64,000 nucleotides of DNA, from assembly GCA_017303455.1 (NCBI GenBank), contig JAFLBM010000005.1, positions 173,402 to 237,401 of the forward strand, written 5' to 3'. Positions 25,290 to 34,159 of the stretch are shown here, in pieces. Origin of the DNA: Chitinophagales bacterium (GTDB lineage Bacteria > Bacteroidota > Bacteroidia > Chitinophagales > Chitinophagaceae). Positions within the stretch are counted from its first letter, which is position 1; each line of letters begins with the position of its first letter. A program made the position numbers and the translations under genes. The notes under the pieces were generated by a model that saw nothing but the letters and a program-made list of their open reading frames with translations, made no database searches and was not told where the DNA came from.

Positions 25290-26528
25290 TTAGTATAGCA
25301 TCCTCACTTTAATCGTATCCTTCACTTCTTTCAGTAACTGCAGGGCCCGGTTGGATAATTGCTTATCCACATCGAGCACCACGTAGCCAATATCTTCATT
25401 GGTTTTCAGGTACTGTCCCACGATATTGATTTTGTGCTTGGATAACTGTGTATTGATCTCTGATAAAACACCCGGTACATTTTTATGGATATGCAGGATG
25501 CGGTGTGATCCTTCCTGAGGCGGCAGGGCCAATGCAGGGATTGTATGCGAACCAAAAGTCATTCCTTTCTCCAGGTAGTTGAACAATTTCACACTCACAT
25601 CCTCACCGATATTCATTTGGGCTTCTTCGGTAGAGCCCCCGATATGCGGTGTCAGGATCACATTCGGCAGGTCCTGCAACGGTGTTTGAAAACGGTCCCC
25701 GTTCTTTTCCGGTTCCCAGGGAAATACATCAATGGCTGCGCCGCCGATATGTTCCTCAATAATTGCTTTTCGCAGTGCATCCAGGTCCACCACTTCTCCC
25801 CTCGCATAGTTGATCAGGATCGCTCCTTTCTTAAAATACTTCAGGTTATTCTTATTAATTAAATTCTTTGTGTGTGAAGTTTCCGGCACATGCAGCGTTA
25901 CCACATCGGCTTTGCTCAATACTTCTTTGAGTGTTTTTCCATCAGAGGCATTACCCAACGGCAGTTTTGTTTCCACATCATAGAACAGCACTTTCATGCC
26001 TAATGCTTCGGCCAGTACACTTACTTGTGAGCCGATATTACCATACCCAATTATACCCAATGTTTTTCCCCTTAACTCATAACTCCCTTTTGCATCTTTC
26101 ATCCAGATACCTTCATGCGCCGCTTTATTCTTATCGGGAATACGACGGATCAGCATGATGGCGAGACCGATCACCAGCTCTGCTACTGATCTTGTATTGG
26201 AATACGGCGCATTGAAGACCACCACCCCATTTTTGGTAGCAGCTTTCAGGTCCACCTGGTTTACCCCAATACAAAAGCAACCGATGGCCTGCAGTTTTTT
26301 GGCAGCATCTAATATTTTTTTGGTGACCTGTGTCTTGGAACGGATCCCGAGGATATGCACATTTTTGATCTCATCGATCAGTTCATCTTCGGTCATCGCT
26401 TTGGTAATTTTTTCCACCTGCACATAACCATGCTGGCGAAAATTCTTTACTGCTGCATCACTGATATTCTCTAAAAAAAGTATCCGGATCTTTTCTTTGG
26501 GATAACTGGTGGGATTGCTGGGTGCCAT
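25290..26528 (-). CDS. serA: D-3-phosphoglycerate dehydrogenase with ACT domain
   Basis: SerA oxidises 3-phosphoglycerate to 3-phosphohydroxypyruvate, first step of serine synthesis. The NAD-binding GIIGYGNIGSQVSVLAEALGMK motif, the catalytic RGEVVDLDAL arginine region, and TPHIGGSTEEAQ with the catalytic histidine are visible; a C-terminal ACT-type domain (HKNVPGVLSEINTQLSKHKIN) suggests serine feedback control. I choose the ATG at 26528 (MAPSNPTSYPKEK), 412 residues; the TTG at 26537 lies inside the -7 box. AAA+ and TPR genes follow on the same strand. Confident as serA; a broader 2-hydroxyacid dehydrogenase is the alternative. Confidence 0.92.
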   Translation of the reverse strand: MAPSNPTSYPKEKIRILFLENISDAAVKNFRQHGYVQVEKITKAMTEDELIDEIKNVHILGIRSKTQVTKKILDAAKKLQAIGCFCIGVNQVDLKAATKNGVVVFNAPYSNTRSVAELVIGLAIMLIRRIPDKNKAAHEGIWMKDAKGSYELRGKTLGIIGYGNIGSQVSVLAEALGMKVLFYDVETKLPLGNASDGKTLKEVLSKADVVTLHVPETSHTKNLINKNNLKYFKKGAILINYARGEVVDLDALRKAIIEEHIGGAAIDVFPWEPEKNGDRFQTPLQDLPNVILTPHIGGSTEEAQMNIGEDVSVKLFNYLEKGMTFGSHTIPALALPPQEGSHRILHIHKNVPGVLSEINTQLSKHKINIVGQYLKTNEDIGYVVLDVDKQLSNRALQLLKEVKDTIKVRMLY

Positions 26529-26534
26529 AGTTTG

Positions 26535-26542
26535 CAAATATA
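26535..26542 (-). promoter_or_regulatory. -7 promoter box for serA, nearly leaderless
   Basis: TATATTTG on the minus strand matches TAnnTTTG; its final TTG would be read as a start codon by an ORF caller. The true ATG is six bases further on, leaving a leader of only a few bases. Confidence 0.5.
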
Positions 26543-26610
26543 ACCCCGCTATGCGTAAGACTAATTAACAGCTGGGGAAAAGTTGCCGTTCCGGCATAAT
26601 CCTTGCCCTG

Positions 26611-26618
26611 TTATTTTC
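26611..26618 (+). promoter_or_regulatory. Near-consensus -7 box before the serine hydrolase gene
   Basis: TATTTTCG differs from TAnnTTTG at one position and lies 16 bases before the TTG start at 26635. Confidence 0.35.
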
Positions 26619-26634
26619 GTCCAAATTATCCTGA

Positions 26635-27894
26635 TTGAAAAACATTCTGTACACTATTCTCTTACTCACAGTTGTTAGTGGTTGTAACCTCGGATCGCCG
26701 GAAACAAAAAAACCGGATGATTCGCTGGACTACTACCCTCCCACCCCCGCCGGATTATCCAAAGAAGAATTCAGGTATTACCGGCGGATATTACCGGCCT
26801 GGTTTGATTCAGCGTTGAATTTCCGGGGATTTAACGGTGCCATACTGGTGGCAAAGAACGGAGCCGTCTTATATGAAAAATATACCGGCAAAATTGATCT
26901 CCGGAAAAAAGAGCTGCTTACCGACAGCACGGCTTTTCATTTGGCGTCCAGCAGCAAACCTTTTACTGCCGTCGCCATTTTAAGAATGGTGCAGGAGAAT
27001 AAATTATCACTCACTGATTCACTAACTAAATTCTTTCCTGGTTTTCCATATACCGGCATCAATGTGCAAATGCTGCTGAACCATCGCAGTGGTTTACCCA
27101 ACTATGTTTATTTTATTCCCAACAGCAAATGGGATAAAAAGAAATATGTGACCAATAACGATGTATTGCAAATGCTGTATACCGAAAGACCCAATAAGAG
27201 TTTTACTGCCGGTACCCGGTTCAGCTACAGCAATACCAATTATGTGCTGCTGGCGCTGATCGTAGAGAAGATCAGCGGCAAAAGTTTCCCGGAATATATG
27301 CAGCAGAAATTCTTTCAGCCGCTGCAGATGAATCATACCTATGTTTTCACACAGGCAGATTCGGCAAGGTCGCTACCTTCTTTTAATTATAACAATACTT
27401 TCTGGCAAAACGATTTCCTGGAACTGACCTACGGTGATAAGAATATCTATTCCACGCCAAGGGATATATTGAAATGGGACCAGGCTTTATATACAGACCA
27501 GGTGTTAAGTAAGGAATTACAGGATTCTGCTTACAAACCGTATAGTTTGGAAAGACCTTCCATTCATAACTACGGACTCGGGTTCAGGATGCTGCAGATG
27601 CCCAATGGGAAAAAAGTGATCTACCATTTCGGCCGGTGGCATGGTTTCAATGCGGCTTTTGTTCGCCTGCTGGATGAAAAAGTAACGATCATTATCCTCG
27701 GTAATAAATTCACCCGTGCCGTGTACAATGCGGCAAGACTTTCTTATGATCTTTTTGGCGATTACCAGCAGGGTGGTAAGCCGGACGAGGAAGAATCTGA
27801 ATCCCTCGTGACAAACAGTTCAGCCAAAAAAAATGAAGCTCCCCAAAAGCAAACGGTCAAATCTTCTGATCCAAAGGCTGAAACTAAAAAGTAA
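26635..27894 (+). CDS. Beta-lactamase-fold serine hydrolase lipoprotein
   Basis: A 419-residue class C/PBP-like hydrolase anchored as a lipoprotein (MKNILYTILLLTVVSGC, lipobox cysteine 17). The nucleophile motif SSSK (SxxK) lies near residue 105 in AFHLASSSKPFTAVAIL and the Tyr motif YSN in FSYSNTNYVLLALIVEKIS; the third motif region is GRWHGFNAAF. These hydrolases include esterases and D-amino peptidases; the substrate is unpredictable. The start is TTG at 26635, supported by the signal peptide position, since no earlier ATG exists. The C-terminus is a charged extension. Confidence 0.83.
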   Translation: MKNILYTILLLTVVSGCNLGSPETKKPDDSLDYYPPTPAGLSKEEFRYYRRILPAWFDSALNFRGFNGAILVAKNGAVLYEKYTGKIDLRKKELLTDSTAFHLASSSKPFTAVAILRMVQENKLSLTDSLTKFFPGFPYTGINVQMLLNHRSGLPNYVYFIPNSKWDKKKYVTNNDVLQMLYTERPNKSFTAGTRFSYSNTNYVLLALIVEKISGKSFPEYMQQKFFQPLQMNHTYVFTQADSARSLPSFNYNNTFWQNDFLELTYGDKNIYSTPRDILKWDQALYTDQVLSKELQDSAYKPYSLERPSIHNYGLGFRMLQMPNGKKVIYHFGRWHGFNAAFVRLLDEKVTIIILGNKFTRAVYNAARLSYDLFGDYQQGGKPDEEESESLVTNSSAKKNEAPQKQTVKSSDPKAETKK

Positions 27895-27939
27895 TACCCG
27901 ATCATTCTTTTTCTGCCGATTGTTTCTCAACTTTAGAAG

Positions 27940-29445
27940 ATGAAAATTCTTTCCGCAGAAGAAATACGGCAATGGGATCAGTTTACGATTCAACAGGAAC
28001 CCATTGCTTCCATTGACCTGATGGAGAGAGCTGCCAGGGCATGTACGGATTGGTTACTGGAAAAATACAAAGGCGCATCTTCATTTGGTATCTATTGCGG
28101 TAAAGGAAATAACGGCGGTGACGGTCTTGCGATAGCCCGTTTGTTACTGGAAGCCGGCTACCCGGTCATGATACATATCCTTGAATTCGGCCACAAAGGC
28201 ACGGATGATTTTCAAACCAATCTTTATCGCCTTCACCAGTTGCCTGCGGCGGATATTCATTTTATTCAACCCGGACAAAATTTTCATCCTGTTCCCAAAG
28301 GACAGGTCATTATTGATGCGTTATATGGTTCCGGTCTCAACAGAAATCCGGAAGGAGTAACAGCGCAGCTCATTCATCATATAAACAGCTCCGGTTCAGA
28401 GATCGTTGCGATTGATATTTCAAGTGGTTTATTTGCGGATCGTTCTTCCAAAGGCAATACGATCATCGTAGCCAATCATACGTTGAGTTTCCAATGTTAT
28501 AAAGCGGCATTTCTCTTTGCAGAGAATGAAGAGTACACAGGTGAAATCCATATACTCGATATTGGGTTGCATCCCGGTTTTTATCATGCTTTGCAAAATA
28601 AGTTCGAACTGGTGGATGACACGATCATTCACTCTATTCATAAACCAAGAAAGCGTTTCTCCCACAAAGGAAATTTTGGTCATACACTGCTTGTTGCCGG
28701 CAGTTATGGAAAAATGGGTGCGGCTGTATTAAGTGCCAAAGCCTGCTTACGCAGCGGGGCTGGTTTGCTCACCTGCCATGTACCCAAATGCGGGTATGAT
28801 ATTTTACAAACCAGTATCCCTGAAGCCATGCTGCTGACGGATTTTAATTCTTCCTTTACTACAAAAGTGGAAGATGACCTGACCAAATACGATGCGATTG
28901 GAATTGGTCCCGGTCTCGGTACCGCCACAGAAACAAAAATGCTGTTACGGGAATTGTTTGATACCTATCGTCATCCCGTGGTACTGGACGCAGATGCATT
29001 AAATATTATAGCGTCGCAGAAAGACCTGCTGGCATTGATCCCCGCCGGTTCCATATTAACCCCGCATCCAAAGGAATTTGAAAGATTGTTTGGAGAAACC
29101 GCCAATGAGTTTGACCGTATATTATTATGCCTGCAAAAAGCAAAAGAACTCAATTGTATCATTGTTTTAAAAGGACATCATAGTTTTATTGCCACACCCG
29201 ATGGTAAAGGCTTCTTCAATGCCACCGGTAATGCAGGTATGGCTACAGCAGGCAGTGGCGATGTACTGACAGGCATATTGACCGGGCTGCTGGCACAGGG
29301 ATACAGCTCAACAGAGACGGCGATCCTGGGTATTTATTTACATGGAAAGGCTGGCGACCTGGCGGCAAAAGAATTTTCCATGGAAGCCATGATCGCCGGT
29401 GATATCATAACACAAATGGGAGCCGCATTCAAAACAATTGTATAG
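27940..29445 (+). CDS. nnrDE: Bifunctional NAD(P)H-hydrate epimerase/dehydratase
   Basis: A 501-residue fusion that repairs damaged NAD(P)H hydrate: an N-terminal epimerase (YjeF_N, residues 1-215) and C-terminal ADP-dependent dehydratase (residues 225-501). The epimerase carries GKGNNGGDGLAIARLL and IDALYGSGLNR; the dehydratase carries HKGNFGHTLLVAGSYGKMGAA, GIGPGLGT, LTPHPKEFERLFG and the catalytic aspartate in NAGMATAGSGDVLTG. Full length and no missing residue seen. Neighbours do not suggest a special context. Confidence 0.95.
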   Translation: MKILSAEEIRQWDQFTIQQEPIASIDLMERAARACTDWLLEKYKGASSFGIYCGKGNNGGDGLAIARLLLEAGYPVMIHILEFGHKGTDDFQTNLYRLHQLPAADIHFIQPGQNFHPVPKGQVIIDALYGSGLNRNPEGVTAQLIHHINSSGSEIVAIDISSGLFADRSSKGNTIIVANHTLSFQCYKAAFLFAENEEYTGEIHILDIGLHPGFYHALQNKFELVDDTIIHSIHKPRKRFSHKGNFGHTLLVAGSYGKMGAAVLSAKACLRSGAGLLTCHVPKCGYDILQTSIPEAMLLTDFNSSFTTKVEDDLTKYDAIGIGPGLGTATETKMLLRELFDTYRHPVVLDADALNIIASQKDLLALIPAGSILTPHPKEFERLFGETANEFDRILLCLQKAKELNCIIVLKGHHSFIATPDGKGFFNATGNAGMATAGSGDVLTGILTGLLAQGYSSTETAILGIYLHGKAGDLAAKEFSMEAMIAGDIITQMGAAFKTIV

Positions 29446-29534
29446 AAGCAACGGGAAAGCCGGGATGCAAAATTGGCGGGTTACTTTTTATGTAAACGGG
29501 TATAAATTGTATCTCAGTATACCCAAACCTGTTT

Positions 29535-31199
29535 ATGAAAAAAATCATTGCCCTGCTCAGTCTTATTACAGTAGTTATCATCGCCTGTACTACCAATCAG
29601 CAAACCAACAGCCTGCTTTCCAAACCAGGCGATGTGAAAGCTGATGAATACAGTATTACAATTGACCGGGATACAACGCTTGTTACAAAGAACGGCGCCT
29701 TACTGAACATTCCGAAAGGCGCACTTGCAACTGATAATGGAAATACCGTTGTTCTTGAAATAAAAGAAGCCTATTCACTTGAGCAAATGATCCGGTATGG
29801 CCTCACCACCTCTTCCGGCGATGAGCCGCTTTCCAGCGGAGGCATGATCTATGTGAATGCTAAAGCGGGGCAAAATGTAACAATAAAACAAGCAATTAAA
29901 GTAGCAATACCCACGGATTATCTAAGCCCCGGAATGCAATTATTCAAAGGTGAAGAAACTAAAGACGGAAACATTAACTGGATAGAACCAACTGCCTTGC
30001 CGGAAAATCAGCAATTGAATACAATCGAAAAAGGTGAACAATTATTTGAAAGTAAATGTGCCGGTTGTCATGCCATTGGAAAGGATATGAAAGGTCCAGA
30101 CCTGGCACATTTTGTCAAAAGATTCCCGATAATGGGTGAAATAGCTTGGCGATATTACGAACATGGTTATATCATGAGTGAATATGATTATCCAGTTATT
30201 GAAAAATTATCACCTGATACTTCAGCTATTCAGAAAGACTATTCTCGCAAATACTACCATCCAGATCCTTATCCGGTCTATAAATGCAATCTCCTGTCCC
30301 GTTTTGCATCCACAGGCCCAAGAATGTTTACCGACTCTGTCAATCAATTAATCGAATCTGTTTATAAGTATATCCAAAACGAAAGTGACAGGCGACAATT
30401 GGCTTTACCTGCACATGCCTATTTACTGGATTGTGCCGATAGCTGCATCCAATACCGGCAAAGAATTACTGATCTGCAGAAACTGCAAAAGAATACAGCC
30501 GCAAAAAGAAGAAACCTGGTTGGTGAAGCAGAGCCTTCAACAGAAGAAGTGAAAATAAAAACCGGTACCGTACCTGAGCCACCGGTGCAGTTTGATGATG
30601 TGGTTTCCCCAACAAGTAACAAAGGAGTTTATTACCAGTTTTCCATCGAAACTTTTGGCTGGTATAATATTGACATCTTACTAAAGAACGTAACCGGCAA
30701 CGTAGAAAGCGAATTAATAGTTCGCATCTCCGGCTCTTACAGGGAGAAATTGGATATTTTCCTTGTCATCCCTGAACAAAAAATATATACGAAGGCGGGA
30801 AAAAAGAAAGGCAGTATTGATGAATACGTATTTGCCTATACCAGCGGTAAGATATTTCTGCCACAAAATGCGAAAGCCTATATATTGGCCATGACGGAAG
30901 CAGAGGCAACCATTGCTTTCAGCCTGATGCAATTTACAACCAGCCAGACGCAACAATTAGATGTAGAATTGAAAACCGCCAGCAAAGAAGAATTTAATGC
31001 AGCCATCAGCAGCCTGAATATTTCGGGTATGAAGATCGAGGCAAAGGATTCAAAGAATGCTGCTGAAATAAGAAAAACCGACGCCGACCTGAAAACCATT
31101 GAGGAGGAACTGAAAAAGGCCGAAAACCTGAAACCCAGGGGCTGCGACTGTAGTTGCTGGAATACCGGAGCTGATGCCACCACTTTCGGGCCTAAATAA
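29535..31199 (+). CDS. Cytochrome c-containing lipoprotein with unusual domain set
   Basis: A 554-residue lipoprotein (MKKIIALLSLITVVIIAC, Cys18). Residues 35-150 form a ZU5-like beta domain (GALLNIPKGALATDNGNTVVLEIKEAYS). It is followed by a single c-type haem site CAGCH at 175-179 with the cytochrome c pattern EKGEQLFESKCAGCHAIGKDMKGPDL and a possible distal methionine in MGEIAWRYYEHGYIMSEYDY. Residues 300-500 are beta-rich and a coiled coil and a Cys-rich tail (GCDCSCWNTG, final 20 residues) close the protein. It may carry electrons at the outer face of the inner or outer membrane; the redox partner is unknown. Confidence 0.65.
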   Translation: MKKIIALLSLITVVIIACTTNQQTNSLLSKPGDVKADEYSITIDRDTTLVTKNGALLNIPKGALATDNGNTVVLEIKEAYSLEQMIRYGLTTSSGDEPLSSGGMIYVNAKAGQNVTIKQAIKVAIPTDYLSPGMQLFKGEETKDGNINWIEPTALPENQQLNTIEKGEQLFESKCAGCHAIGKDMKGPDLAHFVKRFPIMGEIAWRYYEHGYIMSEYDYPVIEKLSPDTSAIQKDYSRKYYHPDPYPVYKCNLLSRFASTGPRMFTDSVNQLIESVYKYIQNESDRRQLALPAHAYLLDCADSCIQYRQRITDLQKLQKNTAAKRRNLVGEAEPSTEEVKIKTGTVPEPPVQFDDVVSPTSNKGVYYQFSIETFGWYNIDILLKNVTGNVESELIVRISGSYREKLDIFLVIPEQKIYTKAGKKKGSIDEYVFAYTSGKIFLPQNAKAYILAMTEAEATIAFSLMQFTTSQTQQLDVELKTASKEEFNAAISSLNISGMKIEAKDSKNAAEIRKTDADLKTIEEELKKAENLKPRGCDCSCWNTGADATTFGPK

Positions 31200-31239
31200 C
31201 CCGTGCAAATCAACCAAATACACCCAGAAATTCTAAATC

Positions 31240-31269
31240 GGAAATCTAAAATCCAAAATCCAGATTTCC
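31240..31269 (+). repeat. Short inverted repeat after the cytochrome gene
   Basis: GGAAATCT (31240-31247) and AGATTTCC (31262-31269), 8 bp, inside a run of near repeats of AAATCTAAAATCCAAAATCC. Related words recur at 46387-46398. Possibly a weak terminator or dispersed sequence family. Confidence 0.35.
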
Positions 31270-31280
31270 CCCTCATCCCC

Positions 31281-31288
31281 TATCTTTG
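31281..31288 (+). promoter_or_regulatory. -7 promoter box for hppA
   Basis: TATCTTTG, exact TAnnTTTG, 35 bases before the ATG at 31324. Confidence 0.6.
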
Positions 31289-31323
31289 CCGTCCTTTAAA
31301 ACTTAGATTAAGACCACAGGCTT

Positions 31324-33555
31324 ATGGACAAATTGATCTATCTCGTTCCCGCCATGGGAATCATTGGTTTGCTTTACACGTTTGTAAAATTCAACTGGGT
31401 GTCCAGACAGGATGCCGGTAACGAACGGATGAAAGAGATCAGCACTTATATCTCCGAAGGTGCGATGGCTTTCCTGAAAGCGGAATGGAAAATTCTCGGC
31501 TATTTTGTTGTGATCGTGGGCATCTTGCTGGCGGTAATGGCGACCTCCAATCCCCATTCCCATTGGCTTATCGCTGCGGCCTTCGTGGTGGGTGCTGTAT
31601 TCAGTGCCACTGCAGGTTATATTGGTATGCGAGTAGCCACCAAGGCTAATGTCCGTACCGCACAGGCAGCCCGTACCAGTTTATCAAAAGCATTAAATGT
31701 TTCCTTTACCGGTGGTGCCGTGATGGGTCTTGGTGTGGCCGGGCTGGCTGTACTTGGTTTGGGAAGCTTGTTCATTATTTTCAAAATGATCTTTGTACCC
31801 GCCGGTGCCTCCGTGAACGGGGTAGAAATGATCAAAATGATCGAAGTACTGACCGGGTTCTCGCTGGGTGCTGAATCCATTGCCTTATTTGCCCGTGTGG
31901 GTGGCGGTATCTATACCAAGGCCGCCGACGTAGGTGCTGACCTCGTAGGTAAAGTGGAAGCCGGTATTCCCGAAGATGATCCGAGAAACCCTGCCACCAT
32001 TGCTGATAACGTGGGTGATAACGTAGGTGATGTGGCCGGTATGGGTGCTGACTTATTTGGTTCTTATGTAGCCACTGTATTGGCGACTATTGTTCTGGGT
32101 CAGCAAACAGTTATCACCGGTGATGATGGCTTAGGTGGTATGTCTCCCATCCTGCTACCAATGCTGATTGCCGGTGTGGGTATTTTATTTTCAATTGCAG
32201 GTACCTGGTTCGTTCGTGTAAGCGATGCGGCCGGTATTAATACAGATAATGTACAGAAAGCCCTGAATATGGGTAACTGGGGTTCTATTATTCTTACAGC
32301 TATCGCTGCTGCAGGTTTAGTGGCCTGGTTACTTCCTGAAACGATGACCCTCCGTGGATTTGAGTTTACAAAATGGGGAGTACTGGGAGCTATTGCTGTT
32401 GGTTTAGCAGTTGGTGCCCTGATGAGTATCATCACCGAATACTATACAGCGATGGGCAAAGGCCCCGTTAAATCAATTATTAAACAATCTTCTACCGGTC
32501 ATGCCACTAACGTAATTGGCGGTTTGGCAGTAGGAATGGAATCTACTTTCCTTCCGATATTGGTGTTGGCTGCCGGTATCTGGGGCTCTTACCAGTGTGC
32601 CGGTTTATATGGTGTGGCTATTGCAGCTGCCGGTATGATGGCCACCACGGCGATGCAATTGGCGATCGATGCATTCGGTCCTATTGCTGATAATGCCGGT
32701 GGTATCGCTGAAATGAGTGAATTGCCTAAAGAAGTACGGGAAAAAACAGACGTGCTGGATGCTGTAGGTAATACAACGGCGGCTACAGGTAAAGGTTTCG
32801 CTATTGCTTCTGCTGCCTTAACAGCACTGGCCTTATTTGCAGCCTTTGTGGGTATTGCACTTCCTGCAGACAACCAGCGTATCGATATTTATAAAGCCGA
32901 TGTACTGGCTTCTTTATTTGTTGGGGGAATGATCCCTTTTATCTTTTCTTCATTAGCCATCCGTGCTGTAGGAGAAGCTGCCATGAGTATGGTGGAAGAA
33001 GTACGCCGCCAGTTCCGGGAAATACCGGGTATTATGGAAGGAAAAGGCAAACCTGAATATGATAAATGCGTGGCGATCTCTACACAGGCCTCCATCAAAA
33101 AAATGATGTTGCCTGGTGCTATCACGATCATTTCGCCATTAGTGATCGGGTTTTTATTAGGCCCTGAAGCCTTAGGTGGTTTCTTAGCCGGTGCTACTGT
33201 AAGTGGTGTGTTGATGGGAATGTTCCAGAACAATGCCGGTGGTGCCTGGGATAATGCCAAAAAATCATTTGAAAAAGGCGTTGAGATCAATGGCGAGACT
33301 TATTACAAGAAATCAGAGCCGCATAAAGCTTCTGTAACGGGTGACACCGTGGGTGATCCTTTTAAAGATACTTCCGGTCCGTCCATGAATATTCTTATTA
33401 AATTAATGTCTATCGTATCTTTGGTCATCGCCCCGACCCTTGCTCAGCTGAACGGGAACCCGGAGGCAGAGTCTGTCAAGCTTCCAAAAAAAGAAATAAA
33501 AGCAGAGAAGTCAATAGCTTCATTGCCAAATACAAATACGGTTCAGTATAAATAA
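31324..33555 (+). CDS. hppA: Membrane-bound ion-pumping pyrophosphatase
   Basis: A 743-residue integral membrane enzyme that couples pyrophosphate hydrolysis to pumping of sodium or protons. About sixteen membrane helices alternate with conserved loops: [58 protein letters not shown] and [14 protein letters not shown], each binding metal-pyrophosphate. The segment [10 protein letters not shown] has alanine at the position that is lysine in potassium-independent forms, so the enzyme is expected to need potassium, the class that includes sodium pumps; the ion cannot be decided here. A strong terminator follows. Confidence 0.93.
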   Translation: MDKLIYLVPAMGIIGLLYTFVKFNWVSRQDAGNERMKEISTYISEGAMAFLKAEWKILGYFVVIVGILLAVMATSNPHSHWLIAAAFVVGAVFSATAGYIGMRVATKANVRTAQAARTSLSKALNVSFTGGAVMGLGVAGLAVLGLGSLFIIFKMIFVPAGASVNGVEMIKMIEVLTGFSLGAESIALFARVGGGIYTKAADVGADLVGKVEAGIPEDDPRNPATIADNVGDNVGDVAGMGADLFGSYVATVLATIVLGQQTVITGDDGLGGMSPILLPMLIAGVGILFSIAGTWFVRVSDAAGINTDNVQKALNMGNWGSIILTAIAAAGLVAWLLPETMTLRGFEFTKWGVLGAIAVGLAVGALMSIITEYYTAMGKGPVKSIIKQSSTGHATNVIGGLAVGMESTFLPILVLAAGIWGSYQCAGLYGVAIAAAGMMATTAMQLAIDAFGPIADNAGGIAEMSELPKEVREKTDVLDAVGNTTAATGKGFAIASAALTALALFAAFVGIALPADNQRIDIYKADVLASLFVGGMIPFIFSSLAIRAVGEAAMSMVEEVRRQFREIPGIMEGKGKPEYDKCVAISTQASIKKMMLPGAITIISPLVIGFLLGPEALGGFLAGATVSGVLMGMFQNNAGGAWDNAKKSFEKGVEINGETYYKKSEPHKASVTGDTVGDPFKDTSGPSMNILIKLMSIVSLVIAPTLAQLNGNPEAESVKLPKKEIKAEKSIASLPNTNTVQYK

Positions 33556-33583
33556 TTAAAGAGTCTAATCAGAACCATTACAT

Positions 33584-33619
33584 AAGTCCCGCTGTTTCTA
33601 CAGGGGGGCTTATTTTTTT
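33584..33619 (+). terminator. Terminator after hppA
   Basis: AAGTCCCGCTGT (33584-33595) pairs with ACAGGGGGGCTT (33600-33611) with one mismatch and a TTCT loop, followed by a run of seven T. Confidence 0.7.
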
Positions 33620-33724
33620 GCCCATACTTCACCATTTATTTCCCTTGTAACATTTTTTCAACCTGCTGCGTCTCAATGTTAAGCACTGTTAAAAAAAATT
33701 AAATAAGGTTGTACTATGTTCTTT

Positions 33725-33742
33725 ATACGAAATTGGTCGTAT
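33725..33742. promoter_or_regulatory. Palindromic operator candidate upstream of the BlaI-like gene
   Basis: ATACGA-AATTGG-TCGTAT, a perfect 6-bp inverted repeat around a 6-base spacer, 24 bases before the ATG at 33767. BlaI/MecI regulators bind such dyads and repress their own operon, so this is the natural autoregulatory site. Confidence 0.5.
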
Positions 33743-33766
33743 ATTCGGGTTCCAAAAGATCAAACT

Positions 33767-34150
33767 ATGTCGAATAACAAACTGATAAAGCCAACAGAAA
33801 GTGAGCTGGAAATACTCCAGATACTGTGGTCAAAAGGACTGGCTACTGTGCGGGAAGTGCATGAAGGCCTCGCCGCATCCAAAGATGTGGGCTATACCAC
33901 GACCCTGAAACTAATGCAGATCATGAATGAAAAAGGGTTGGTGAAAAGAGATGATTCCATGCGTACTCATGTGTATCAGGCAGCCGTGAACAAAGAAAGA
34001 ACACAAAAGCATTTGCTGAATAAGATGATCGATAGTTTGTTCGGCGGCTCCCCCACCCAACTGGTGATCCAGGCATTGGGAGAAACCAAAGCCAGTCCCG
34101 AAGAAATAGAAAAGATACAGGCCTTATTAAATGATCTGAAAAAACAATAA
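33767..34150 (+). CDS. BlaI/MecI/CopY family transcriptional regulator
   Basis: A 127-residue winged-helix repressor (MSNNKLIKPTESELEILQIL). The DNA-binding domain covers residues 1-75 with the recognition helix region GYTTTLKLMQIMNEKGLVKR, and the C-terminal helices dimerise; a BlaI-type protease-sensitive region is in the VNKERTQKHLLNKM segment. The ATG at 33767 is favoured; the upstream frame from 33716 runs through the operator candidate. Paired 9 bases ahead of an M56 peptidase, the BlaI/BlaR1 arrangement, implying envelope stress or antibiotic sensing. Confidence 0.92.
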   Translation: MSNNKLIKPTESELEILQILWSKGLATVREVHEGLAASKDVGYTTTLKLMQIMNEKGLVKRDDSMRTHVYQAAVNKERTQKHLLNKMIDSLFGGSPTQLVIQALGETKASPEEIEKIQALLNDLKKQ

Positions 34151-34159
34151 GCGTTAGCG

